64,000 bases of DNA from Saccharospirillaceae bacterium (GTDB lineage Bacteria; Pseudomonadota; Gammaproteobacteria; Pseudomonadales; Oceanobacteraceae): positions 1-64,000 of the forward strand of contig JAKVCS010000001.1 of NCBI GenBank assembly GCA_022448365.1, read 5' to 3'. Shown in pieces: positions 26,703 to 35,063 of the stretch. Both the position numbers and the translations under genes were made by a program. The notes beneath the pieces are model-generated. The model saw only the letters and a program-made list of their open reading frames with translations, was not told where the DNA came from and made no database searches. How positions within the stretch are numbered: the stretch's first letter is position 1; the number at the start of each line of letters is the position of its first letter.

Positions 26703-28301
26703 CTAGCTCCGACTCGGTGAGTCGCGTTCTGGTATAAATTCTGGCGGCGTACTGAATGTGTGCGCCGGAGCAGGACTAGGAACGGACCACTCCAGGCCTT
26801 CGGCTCCATCCCAGGGCTTGTCGGGAGCTGGCCGGCCGCCACGAATACAACGCACCACAACCACAATTAACAACAGCTGTGATAAACCGAATAAAAAACC
26901 ACCTACAGATGAAATCATATTAAAGTCAGCAAACTGCAGGGCGTAATCGGGAATACGTCGTGGCATGCCGGCCAGTCCAGAAAAATGCATAGGGAAAAAC
27001 GTCAGGTTGACGCCAATAACCGATAACCAGAAGTGCCACCGTCCAAGAGTTTCACTGGGATAAAAGCCAGTCCATTTCGGTAGCCAGTAATAAATACCCG
27101 CGATTATTGCAAAAATAGCTCCGGGAACCAGGACATAATGAAAGTGAGCCACCACAAAGTAGGTATCATGATACTGAAAATCAGCCGGAACAATTGCCAA
27201 CATCACGCCTGATAAGCCGCCGATAGTAAATTGCACTATAAATGCCAAGGCAAACAACATCGGTATTTCAAAACTGATCGACCCCTGAAACAATGTGGCA
27301 ACCCAGTTAAATACCTTTACGCCGGTTGGCACTGCGATCAGCATCGTGGTGTACATAAAAAACAATTGTGCTGGCAATGGCATTCCAACGGTAAACATAT
27401 GATGAGCCCAAACTACGAAGGACATTATGGCGATGGAGGCGGTTGCATAGACCATTGAACGGTAACCAAATAACCGTTTGCGTGAAAATGCCGGAATAAT
27501 CAAGGAGACAATACCGAAGGCCGGCAAAATCATAATATAAACTTCCGGATGACCAAAGAACCAAAATAAATGCTGAAATAAAACCGGGTCACCACCGCCA
27601 GCAGCATTAAAAAAGCTGGTTCCAAAGTTAATGTCCATTAACATCATCGTCACCACACCGGCAAGTACGGGCATGACCGCAATCAATAAGAACGCCGTGA
27701 TCAGCCAAGTCCATACAAAGAGAGACATATCCATTAAGCGCATACCCGGGGTTCGCATATTAATAATGGTTGCAATAATATTGATGGCCCCAAGAATGGA
27801 GCTAATACCGGCTAAGTGAATAGAAAGAATAAAGAAATTAGTTGATGGTGGTGCATACGTTGTTGAAAGTGGAGCATAAAAAGTCCAGCCAAAATTCGGC
27901 CCTCCACCCTCCATTAACAAGGTACTTAGTAGCATCCCAAACGCGACAGGCAATAACCAAAAACTGAAATTATTCAGGCGTGGTAGTGCCATATCAGGAG
28001 CACCAATCTGCAACGGCACCATCCAGTTGGCAAGACCAACAAATGCAGGCATAACCGCACCAAAAACCATAATCAATCCGTGCATTGTAGTCATCTGATT
28101 AAAAAATTCAGGCTGTACAAATTGAAGACCTGGTTGGAATAATTCAGCACGGACCACCAACGCCATCAATCCACCAACAAATAGCATGGTGCAGGAGAAT
28201 ATCAGATACAGTGTGCCGATCTCTTTATGATTGGTAGTTACCAGCCAGCGCATCAGACCTGAGGTCTGCGCATGAGAATCAGAGTGAAGATCCGTTTGCA
28301 T
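26703..28301 (-). CDS. ctaD: Cytochrome c oxidase subunit I (aa3 type)
   Basis: The 532-residue catalytic subunit reduces oxygen to water and pumps protons. Haem and CuB ligands are visible in TTMHGLIMVFG (haem a), FFGHPEVYI (CuB histidine cross-linked to tyrosine, and the type A1 glutamate of the D pathway), WAHHMFTVG (CuB) and VVAHFHYVLV (haem a3 and haem a). The D-channel block PRLNNFSFWLLP is intact, so this is a full proton-pumping A1 oxidase. The ATG at 28301 follows GAGGAGG at optimal spacing. The start overlaps the ctaC 3' end by 23 bases. Confidence 0.98.
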   Translation of the reverse strand: MQTDLHSDSHAQTSGLMRWLVTTNHKEIGTLYLIFSCTMLFVGGLMALVVRAELFQPGLQFVQPEFFNQMTTMHGLIMVFGAVMPAFVGLANWMVPLQIGAPDMALPRLNNFSFWLLPVAFGMLLSTLLMEGGGPNFGWTFYAPLSTTYAPPSTNFFILSIHLAGISSILGAINIIATIINMRTPGMRLMDMSLFVWTWLITAFLLIAVMPVLAGVVTMMLMDINFGTSFFNAAGGGDPVLFQHLFWFFGHPEVYIMILPAFGIVSLIIPAFSRKRLFGYRSMVYATASIAIMSFVVWAHHMFTVGMPLPAQLFFMYTTMLIAVPTGVKVFNWVATLFQGSISFEIPMLFALAFIVQFTIGGLSGVMLAIVPADFQYHDTYFVVAHFHYVLVPGAIFAIIAGIYYWLPKWTGFYPSETLGRWHFWLSVIGVNLTFFPMHFSGLAGMPRRIPDYALQFADFNMISSVGGFLFGLSQLLLIVVVVRCIRGGRPAPDKPWDGAEGLEWSVPSPAPAHTFSTPPEFIPERDSPSRS

Positions 28302-29424
28302 CAGCAACCTCCTCAGATTGAGCAGTAATGGTTTGAGCAGAGCCTGACTGCTCCTGCATTAAACGTTGCGAAATCTCTCCAGGCTGAACGACATCTCCGC
28401 TGTCGTTACCCCAGGCGTTGCGCTCATAGGTGATAACGGCTGCCAGATCGGAGACTGACAGCACCTGGCCGAATGCAGACATCGCAGTTCCGGCACGACC
28501 AAACAACACACTATCGATGTGCTCTTGCCTTCCGGATTCTTGTTTCATTAGGGCACTGCCTGCAAGTGCCGGAAATACTGGTGGTATACCGGCACCATTT
28601 GGCTGATGACAGGATGAGCAATAGGTGCTGTAAACTGTCGCGCCCTGGGTCATCAATTCCTCCAACGTCCATTCTTTATTTGCACCACTGGCTTCCGCTT
28701 GCTGTTCAGCTTTTTTATCAGCTAACCAGCGGTTGTATTCGTCTAGCTCCACAGCTTTTACCTCTATCGGCATAAAACCGTGGTTACGGCCGCAAAGCTC
28801 GGCGCACTGGCCGCGATAAATACCGGGTTCTTCAATCAAAGCCCAGCTTTCGTTGATGAATCCGGGCACCGCATCTTTTTTTACCGCTAACTCCGGCACC
28901 CACCAGGCATGAATTACGTCGGCCGACGTCAGTAGAAATCGGATTTTTTTACCAACCGGCACAACCAGAGGTTCATCCACCTCCAGTAAATAATGGGTTC
29001 CTTTGTTTTGCAGATTTTCAATTTGTTCAGGTGGGGTAGATAAATTGGAAAAATAACTGACATCCTGCTCCATATATTCGTATCGCCAGCGCCACTGATA
29101 TCCGGTAATAAGTACGTCAAGATCGGCAGCGCTTGGGTCATACATTTTTTTCAGAGTTGCGGTAGCGGGGATAGCCATTGCGACCAAAATCAGCAAAGGT
29201 ACAGCCGTCCAGAGCAGCTCTACCCAGGTATTTTCGTGAAAGTGTGACGCTTTAGAACCCTTGGATTGACGATAGCGAATAAGCGACCAGAACATAACGC
29301 CGAATACCACCACCGCGATTGCGACGCAAATCCAGAAAATAATCATGTGTAAGGAAAAGACTTCCCGGCTGATTTCTGTGACGCCTATCGGTAGGTTCCA
29401 TGTAGATTCTCTGCTCACCGCCAT
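28279..29424 (-). CDS. ctaC: Cytochrome c oxidase subunit II with fused cytochrome c domain (caa3-like)
   Basis: The 381-residue protein accepts electrons from cytochrome c. Two membrane helices (about 24-50 and 68-90) lead into the cupredoxin domain with the CuA ligands H172, C207, E209, C211, H215 and M218 (CAELCGRNHGFM). A C-terminal cytochrome c domain carries CSSCH (269-273) and a likely Met ligand M315. A strong ribosome site (AAGGAG) fixes the start. No signal peptide precedes the first helix, although many homologues have one, and an in-frame stop lies eight codons upstream. It heads the oxidase operon. Confidence 0.96.
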   Translation of the reverse strand: MAVSRESTWNLPIGVTEISREVFSLHMIIFWICVAIAVVVFGVMFWSLIRYRQSKGSKASHFHENTWVELLWTAVPLLILVAMAIPATATLKKMYDPSAADLDVLITGYQWRWRYEYMEQDVSYFSNLSTPPEQIENLQNKGTHYLLEVDEPLVVPVGKKIRFLLTSADVIHAWWVPELAVKKDAVPGFINESWALIEEPGIYRGQCAELCGRNHGFMPIEVKAVELDEYNRWLADKKAEQQAEASGANKEWTLEELMTQGATVYSTYCSSCHQPNGAGIPPVFPALAGSALMKQESGRQEHIDSVLFGRAGTAMSAFGQVLSVSDLAAVITYERNAWGNDSGDVVQPGEISQRLMQEQSGSAQTITAQSEEVADANGSSL

Positions 29425-29625
29425 ACAGACTCCTTGATGATCTGCTTATGTACAGTAAAGACAGAAGCGTATCCCGACTCAACCTGATCTATCCTGAGAT
29501 TTTTATTATTTTAAGAGCACATAGTAATACCCAACTATTCTTTTATAATTCCAAATTATTTAATGAGCTTCATGATTTTTCAGATCCCCAGTAAAAAATT
29601 ATAGAAATCAATAACCTGAAAGTAG

Positions 29626-29644
29626 TTTCCATAAGAAATGGAAA
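29626..29644. repeat. Perfect 7-bp dyad TTTCCAT/ATGGAAA
   Basis: TTTCCAT and ATGGAAA are separated by five bases, about 200 bases upstream of ctaC. It could be an operator or a weak hairpin; nothing links it to a known regulator. Confidence 0.35.
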
Positions 29645-29676
29645 TATCAGCCTTAAGAACTTAGGAGAACAAAGAA

Positions 29677-29709
29677 ACGCTGCTAAGAGTAATTTACTCT
29701 GAGCAGCGT
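29677..29709 (-). terminator. Terminator of the 29731-30114 gene
   Basis: A long, nearly perfect stem (ACGCTGCT with its complement outside, AGAGTAA with TTACTCT inside) lies 21 bases past the stop codon. On the minus strand it is followed by the T-rich TTTCTTTGTTCT. Confidence 0.8.
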
Positions 29710-29730
29710 GTTAGAAATTTAGGAAGGTAT

Positions 29731-30114
29731 TCAGAAACTGGCAAAAGATTTGGACTTACGATGAAAATCACGCGTTCCCAGGTAAGTGATCAGACCACTC
29801 TTGTCGACTCGACACTTTGCGTAACCGGACTGTGACGAATCCGACACATCGAAGTAAATATCATAATACTCATGCGTTTCTCGGCTTGAGAACTCATCAA
29901 GAGCGATTCTCGTTCCCGGAGGCATCTCATGAGTCGTGTAAGCGCGGCAGTGTGACATTGCATCTCCCAACGTATCTACATCACCCTGAAGGTTAAAATC
30001 ATTGGAGTTCATACAGGCGTTACACCCGATGGCCAGAACCATCAGTCCCAGATATCGAATCAAAGGGGAGGTCTCTCTTCTATTGATATATATCATTACT
30101 ATAATAACCGACAT
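29731..30114 (-). CDS. Hypothetical small exported protein, possible lipoprotein
   Basis: The 127-residue protein is not one I recognise. Its N-terminus combines basic residues (INRRETSPLIR) with a hydrophobic stretch ending LAIGCNACMN, a possible but non-ideal lipobox, so it may be an exported lipoprotein. The mature part is hydrophilic and includes YDIYFDVSDSSQSGYAKCRVDKSG, with likely beta strands and two cysteines that could pair. Two Met codons (1 and 7) could start it; the exact start is uncertain. A clear terminator follows, and it stands alone upstream of the ctaC promoter region. Confidence 0.65.
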   Translation of the reverse strand: MSVIIVMIYINRRETSPLIRYLGLMVLAIGCNACMNSNDFNLQGDVDTLGDAMSHCRAYTTHEMPPGTRIALDEFSSRETHEYYDIYFDVSDSSQSGYAKCRVDKSGLITYLGTRDFHRKSKSFASF

Positions 30115-30360
30115 CCAAATACGGAAGGAGTATTACGTTGCAGAGCGTTAAGCTCAGTTTCCCTATGTAAAAACACTGTCTGATGCGTACGTTATTTCAG
30201 CATAGTCCTGTGGCCATTTTTTTAAAGCCGATGATATGGGAAAGTCAGGTAAGAAATAGTCCATACCTGAGCTGGACATTGTTCATTGTGTGTTCAGGCG
30301 AGACGCTCTAGAATGCCCGGCCTAACAACCAAGTGACTAAAGAATCAGTAATAGCAAAGT

Positions 30361-32121
30361 ATGAATTCGATTTTCCCACTCATCCCCATCAAACTCATCT
30401 TTCTCGCCGCAACTATTTATATCTGGAAGCAGTTATTTAAGCACGGATTAGAAAAGCAGCAGACCAAGGCTGCAAAAATGATGCTTGCAGCGGGTGTTCT
30501 GAGCATTGTTTTGTCGGTTATCTCCGTTGGTAAGATTTATCCTTATGGGGTTGCGGTCGATCTGCTGGTCTTTGCCACGGCAACCACCCTATTTATGACA
30601 TTACCCAAATCCAGTTTTCCACTGCGTCTGCTTGCAACACTGGTGCTGGCTATTCCGGTCATGGGGCCACTGGCCTATCTGCTGCACTATATTGTTGTTG
30701 GTGGCGCTATGAATAAAGACAGTTTCATTGCGGTGTATCAGACGACCGGTAACGAAGCATTCGAATATCTGTCGACATTCACTTCAGTCGTTGCCATTTT
30801 ACCGGTTATCGCTTTGCTGATTCTACTGGCGTGGGTTGGTAAACACGAAGGCAAAACAAGCCGCACATTACCAACACAAGTCGCGATAAAACTCATCGCG
30901 ATATCTGTCTTCCTGATTGCGCTCGCGCCGATTGAGAAAGGTTTGTTTAGCCACCCGGTGAAAGTGTATATCAGCTACATTGAAGAGATACAGTCCAGTA
31001 AGGAAAGGCTCTCGTCATTTAATGCACGCGATATTAAGAAGTCTTATACCGCAACCAAAGATGAAAAAGCTGAGGTTTATGTCGTTATTGTCGGCGAATC
31101 ACTGAATAAACATCACATGAGCGTGTATGGTTATCCGCTGAATACGACTCCGGAACTGAAAAAACTGCAACAGCAAGACAACTTATATATTGCTGCTAAC
31201 TCTTACTCCAATTATCCAGGCACCATGGCCGCCCTGTCCTACGCGCTAACGGAAGCCAATCAGAAAAATCAGAAAACCTACCTGGAGTCTGTGGGTCTCG
31301 TCGAGGTGCTGAATGACGCAGGCTTCAGTACCCATTGGTTGGGTAATCAGCCACTATCCAATAGTTATGACATGATTCTTGGGTTGATCGCTAAGGAAGC
31401 ACAGGACGTGCAACTGACTTTTGATATCGAGTTCCACAGCATGTCACACAAGAACCATAAACCTGATGGTGTTTTATTGCCGCTTTACTCAACCAAACTT
31501 GATCAACTGGATAACCAACAGAGCCATGTAATCTTTGTGCATTTGATGGGCAACCATACCAACTACTGTGAGCGTTATCCGGAAGAATACAATCGCTACG
31601 AAGTATCAGCTCTGGATGCTGCCTGGCTGCACATATTCAAGGGTGGGCTTGGACACAGCAGGGAGTGTTACGATAACAGCGTTCTATACAATGACTTCGT
31701 CGTTTCTGAGATTATTACCGGCCTCAGGCAATCTCTTGGTGAACAAGGGGTTGGCGGTGTTTTGTATTTTGCAGATCATTCGGAGGACATAAAACGCGGC
31801 GTCGGTCACTCTACCGCCAATTTCTCCTATGACATGGTAGAGTCGCCAGCGATTATGTGGCTGTCGGAAGGCTATAAACAAAAACATCCAGAGAAAACAT
31901 CATCACTGGTGGCAAACCAGAGTGCATTTTTCCCAAATGACTTCATCTTCGATACGGTGTTGGGCATGACCAATACCCAAATCAGGGGTGACATCTATTG
32001 TGAGCACTGCGACCTCTTCAGCAGTAAGTATCGCTTGCCAGCCAAAGAGGCAACAACTCTCCATGGCAAGAAACCCTATATTCCGGTCAAAGAAGACTTC
32101 AGCCTGATTGCATCAGATTAA
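30361..32121 (+). CDS. Phosphoethanolamine-transferase-like membrane sulfatase (EptC/CptA type)
   Basis: The 586-residue inner-membrane protein has about five N-terminal helices (to about residue 195) and a periplasmic sulfatase-fold catalytic domain. Zinc and nucleophile positions match the family: E246 in VVIVGESLNKHHMSVYGYP, T288 in NYPGTMAALSYAL, and D472/H473 in YFADHSEDI, with H399 in MGNHTNYCERYP. Such enzymes move phosphoethanolamine from phosphatidylethanolamine to lipid A, core heptose or other periplasmic acceptors; the substrate cannot be read from the sequence. The gene is monocistronic with no pmr-type regulator nearby. A large hairpin follows. Confidence 0.88.
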   Translation: MNSIFPLIPIKLIFLAATIYIWKQLFKHGLEKQQTKAAKMMLAAGVLSIVLSVISVGKIYPYGVAVDLLVFATATTLFMTLPKSSFPLRLLATLVLAIPVMGPLAYLLHYIVVGGAMNKDSFIAVYQTTGNEAFEYLSTFTSVVAILPVIALLILLAWVGKHEGKTSRTLPTQVAIKLIAISVFLIALAPIEKGLFSHPVKVYISYIEEIQSSKERLSSFNARDIKKSYTATKDEKAEVYVVIVGESLNKHHMSVYGYPLNTTPELKKLQQQDNLYIAANSYSNYPGTMAALSYALTEANQKNQKTYLESVGLVEVLNDAGFSTHWLGNQPLSNSYDMILGLIAKEAQDVQLTFDIEFHSMSHKNHKPDGVLLPLYSTKLDQLDNQQSHVIFVHLMGNHTNYCERYPEEYNRYEVSALDAAWLHIFKGGLGHSRECYDNSVLYNDFVVSEIITGLRQSLGEQGVGGVLYFADHSEDIKRGVGHSTANFSYDMVESPAIMWLSEGYKQKHPEKTSSLVANQSAFFPNDFIFDTVLGMTNTQIRGDIYCEHCDLFSSKYRLPAKEATTLHGKKPYIPVKEDFSLIASD

Positions 32122-32173
32122 CCGCGTTCGCCACCGCTGCCATGTCGCAAGTAAGAGAACACAGCTCACAGAC

Positions 32174-32215
32174 TGCCTGCTGTCAGTAATAGATCGTACT
32201 GAATAACAGCAGGCA
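32174..32215 (+). terminator. Long hairpin downstream of the phosphoethanolamine transferase
   Basis: TGCCTGCTGT pairs perfectly with ACAGCAGGCA, with an inner CAGTA/TACTG stem, starting 53 bases after the stop codon. There is no T tract, so it may be a Rho-dependent end, an mRNA 3' protector, or a small RNA element. Confidence 0.4.
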
Positions 32216-32287
32216 TTGAAATATCGTCTATGCTTAAAGCAAGGCTTTACAGATTAAAGCAGACATTCACCATGGAGGCAGGTATCA

Positions 32288-32491
32288 ATGACCGATGTAA
32301 CGAGTCAGGAGCAACCCACGCTTGACGAACAAATCGCTCATCTGGAAGATGAAATTCACCGAATAAGCAACAAGCTGAATAACAGCGGTTTTGTATCAAA
32401 AGCACCCGCTGCCACGATCGAGAAAGAGAAAAATCGACTGGAGAGTTTTGAGAAAGATCTTTTGGAACTGCAGGCAAAGGTCGCATCCTGA
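32288..32491 (+). CDS. Free-standing valyl-tRNA synthetase C-terminal arm-like coiled-coil protein
   Basis: The 67-residue peptide resembles the C-terminal tRNA-binding arm of ValS. The stretch KLNNSGFVSKAPAATIEKEK, followed by heptads to the end (RLESFEKDLLELQAKVAS), is the characteristic hairpin turn between two antiparallel helices in that domain. The first helix is EQIAHLEDEIHRISNKL. No synthetase catalytic sequence lies on either side. A good ribosome site (GGAGG) precedes the ATG. It could bind RNA or tRNA, or be a regulator derived from ValS; no function is established that I know. It is convergent with the gene at 32506. Confidence 0.8.
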   Translation: MTDVTSQEQPTLDEQIAHLEDEIHRISNKLNNSGFVSKAPAATIEKEKNRLESFEKDLLELQAKVAS

Positions 32492-32505
32492 GCAAACCAA
32501 TTAAG

Positions 32506-32787
32506 CTAGTCGCGCTGCCGGGTACGTTTACGAAAAGTGGCCCGGCACTCTTCATCAACCAGAGTAAATATTGAGTAACGCCGTTCACCTGCTTTTACAT
32601 AGCTTGCCACCTCCTTTCTTCGGCTTGGATGATGAACCTTCAATACTCTGGCTTTACGGAACACCTCCACCTCTTTAAAGAAGCTCTGGGCCAACGCATC
32701 GCTGGCTGCCCATGCATCACGATCACGGCATGTCGCGTGGCCAATATGGAAGAACAGTAGTAACGATAATAGAAACAGAAATCTCAT
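32506..32787 (-). CDS. Hypothetical small secreted protein
   Basis: The 93-residue product has a clear signal peptide (MRFLFLLSLLLFFHIGHA) and a mature domain of about 75 residues that is strongly basic (RKARVLKVHHPSRRKEVASYV, TFRKRTRQRD) with two cysteines. I know no family. Its stop is 14 bases from the convergent coiled-coil gene. It starts about 45 bases from the strong terminator of the BI-1 gene. The exported, basic character suggests a periplasmic role. Confidence 0.65.
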   Translation of the reverse strand: MRFLFLLSLLLFFHIGHATCRDRDAWAASDALAQSFFKEVEVFRKARVLKVHHPSRRKEVASYVKAGERRYSIFTLVDEECRATFRKRTRQRD

Positions 32788-32831
32788 GACTAAGTTATCG
32801 CCCAGCCTCTCATGACCTTGAGCCTATAATA

Positions 32832-32867
32832 AAAAAGCCCTGATAACTTTCATTATCAGGGCTTTTT
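32832..32867. terminator. Strong rho-independent terminator of the BI-1/YccA gene
   Basis: AAAAAGCCCTGATAA pairs perfectly with TTATCAGGGCTTTTT around a 6-base loop. T tracts on both strands make it usable in both directions; on the minus strand it lies 15 bases past the BI-1 stop. Confidence 0.95.
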
Positions 32868-32881
32868 GTTCAGCTTTCTGG

Positions 32882-33622
32882 CTAGTCATCAGAGCCAAGA
32901 GCACCGATCAGATGCAGCAGAGCAGTAAATAAATTGTAGATATTCAGATACAGCGAAGTTGTCGCCATCAGGTAGTTGGTTTCACCACCATTAACGATAC
33001 GGCTTGTATCAAACAAGATAAAGCCAGACATCAGCAGTACGATACCCGCGCTCAGCGCCAGGTGCATACCGGAAATATTGACACCAAAGAAAGCACCAGC
33101 AACAGCCAGCGCCAGCCCCGACAAAATTGCTACAATCAGGCCAACGAAGAGGAACCCACCAAGAAAACTGAAGTCCTTACGGGTAGTGAGAACATAAGCA
33201 GACAATGACAGGAATACCACTGCAGTACCACCAAGAGCCTGCATCACTATGGATCCACCATTATTCATACCGAGGTAGTAATTCAGCATAGGACCTAAAG
33301 CCGCACCGAGCAGACCTGTAAAGGCAAATACAACCAGCAAGCCAGCCGAAGAGTTGGCAGTACGAGGCAGTGCGAACCAAATCAACAACAGGGCGCTGAT
33401 ACTGAAAATCAGGCCCAGACCATGACCAACACCAACTGCCATAGAGATACCGGCAGTCACTGCACTGAACAGCAGCGTCATCGACAGCAAGGCGTAAGTA
33501 TTTCTCAGCACTTTGCTGCTATCGTGCTCGACTGCGTGACCCTGCTGAATATCAACCGACTCAACAGCTGCTTCCTGCACTGCTGTCTGCTTCATATTGA
33601 GATAATCCGGACGGTTACTCAT
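32882..33622 (-). CDS. Bax inhibitor-1 / YccA family membrane protein
   Basis: The 246-residue inner-membrane protein has seven predicted helices and the BI-1 family blocks: the N-terminal LRNTYALLSMTLLFSAVTAGI, the GPMLNYYLG loop, and the C-terminal FDTSRIVNGGETNYLMATTS and LYLNIYNLFTALLHLIG. In E. coli, YccA modulates the FtsH protease; a pH-sensitive calcium leak is described in homologues. The start at 33622 has AGGAG at good spacing and precedes the conserved N-terminal tail. It is monocistronic with its own terminator. Confidence 0.93.
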   Translation of the reverse strand: MSNRPDYLNMKQTAVQEAAVESVDIQQGHAVEHDSSKVLRNTYALLSMTLLFSAVTAGISMAVGVGHGLGLIFSISALLLIWFALPRTANSSAGLLVVFAFTGLLGAALGPMLNYYLGMNNGGSIVMQALGGTAVVFLSLSAYVLTTRKDFSFLGGFLFVGLIVAILSGLALAVAGAFFGVNISGMHLALSAGIVLLMSGFILFDTSRIVNGGETNYLMATTSLYLNIYNLFTALLHLIGALGSDD

Positions 33623-33715
33623 TTCCTGCTCCTGTAAGGAAGTTAAATTCGTTAACCCGATTGTAGCCAAGCTTCGGGGCAACTAAAACCGGAAACTTAT
33701 TCGGTTTATGTTTCT

Positions 33716-34840
33716 TTACTCTAATTTCAGACGACACTCGTCAGCACTGGCGTCAATCTTACAACGCACTTTACGCATTAGCTTCAACATTTTTGCATCA
33801 TAGGTGCCCTGATCACGCATCGCCAAACGCAGTTGCTGCAATTGCTTGCTGCGCTTTTTCTGCTCCGTTTTGTCCAGCGATTGCCAGTTCTCTGCCGGAA
33901 CATTGCGTACCTCGGCCTTCACACGGTTCACATAGTTATCGAACTTAAATAGAAAATCCTCCCGCAGCAGCTGTGCTAAGCCTGTGGGAAATTTTTCCTT
34001 ACGCCCGATCAACTGCATGGTCGATAACGATTGCGGCATATTCATGATCCGCACCGGGCCATCCAGCTGACCTGAGATCAACGCATGGTAAATCACAGCC
34101 GGAGCGAGAATGGCATCAACCTGGCGATTAACAAACGACTCGGCAGCGCGCACAGGAGGCTGTGCTATCGCTTTCCCGTTCAACTGTTTTGCCATCGCGA
34201 CCAGTGTCAGGTCGTCATCCAGAACCCCGAGTTTTTGGCGCGATAAACCGGAAAACGTGCCCTGAGTCGTGCCATTGCGAATAATGTAGCTGTCGCCTAA
34301 ATAGGCAACACCGGCGACAACATAGTCGCCTTCCTCCATACGCTTGGCCGTTTTCGGACTGGCAATCACCTGGCTGAGAATCTGCAGATGCTGCGTCGAT
34401 GGCACGGCACCAGGAGCTTCTAAGGTTGCTGTGAATTTATTGAATTCATAGACCTGATTGCCGCGCACAAGGGCTGCATCACACTCACCACTCCTCAACT
34501 TCTCAATCAGCTCTTTCTCGTCGGTAAAAGCACGAATATCCAAGGCCAGTCCGTAATGCAGCGAGCGTAATTTTTGATCATCAACAGTGGCATAAATAGG
34601 CCCGTTACGTCCAAGGGGGTCCCAAACACAGAAGCTGCGTTCAATTTTACCGTTTACCAGTTGATCGGCATGAAGTTTCTTCAAGGCCCGAACCCGGTTC
34701 TGCAATGGCAGGTTCATGTTCATCACAGTGGAGTTCAGTTTCGCCAGTTTCTTTTCTGACAGTTCAGGGAGCGCCACAGCCAATGCGGGTAAGACCATTA
34801 GCATCAGAGCCGGACCCACCAGAGTCATTATCCGTTTCAT
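33716..34840 (-). CDS. Putative periplasmic solute-binding protein
   Basis: The 374-residue product has a signal peptide (MKRIMTLVGPALMLMVLPALAVA) and a fold that looks like a periplasmic binding protein. FCVWDPLGRNGPIYATVDDQ opens the first lobe, IEKLRSGECDAALVRG and AESFVNRQVDAILAPAVIY look like ligand-cleft segments, and the C-terminus is helical and basic with cysteines (VRCKIDASADECRLKLE). It resembles solute-binding proteins that occur in marine gammaproteobacteria without obvious permease partners; none is found here. The ATG at 34840 follows AAGGA. Ligand and partner are unknown. Confidence 0.75.
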   Translation of the reverse strand: MKRIMTLVGPALMLMVLPALAVALPELSEKKLAKLNSTVMNMNLPLQNRVRALKKLHADQLVNGKIERSFCVWDPLGRNGPIYATVDDQKLRSLHYGLALDIRAFTDEKELIEKLRSGECDAALVRGNQVYEFNKFTATLEAPGAVPSTQHLQILSQVIASPKTAKRMEEGDYVVAGVAYLGDSYIIRNGTTQGTFSGLSRQKLGVLDDDLTLVAMAKQLNGKAIAQPPVRAAESFVNRQVDAILAPAVIYHALISGQLDGPVRIMNMPQSLSTMQLIGRKEKFPTGLAQLLREDFLFKFDNYVNRVKAEVRNVPAENWQSLDKTEQKKRSKQLQQLRLAMRDQGTYDAKMLKLMRKVRCKIDASADECRLKLE

Positions 34841-35063
34841 TGTGAGAATCCTTATTATTTTTGTAAGCAGACTCCACCCAACCGCCATGAAATCTTGCTT
34901 TATTAAACGCTTAGCGGCGCTATCGTGCATTGACTTCCGTACCATAACAAGAGGCCAAATATGCCAATAAGAAGAACCTTCGTTCATTCAATTACGATTT
35001 GTAACAGACCCAGAAGAAAAGTGTCATTAATGTGTTAAGGATAACAATAACAGGAACTGCTAC

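Larger units (their letters stand above)
29425..29730. other. Intergenic region upstream of ctaC
   Basis: This 306-base AT-rich stretch holds no gene I can support. It must contain the ctaC promoter (minus strand) and also holds a 7-bp dyad at 29626-29644 and the terminator of the 29731 gene. I could not fix a convincing -35/-10 pair. Confidence 0.5.

Noticed and set aside
29425-29640. Minus-strand frames in the region upstream of ctaC
   Set aside because: Short, AT-rich, without ribosome sites or protein similarity; treated as promoter region.
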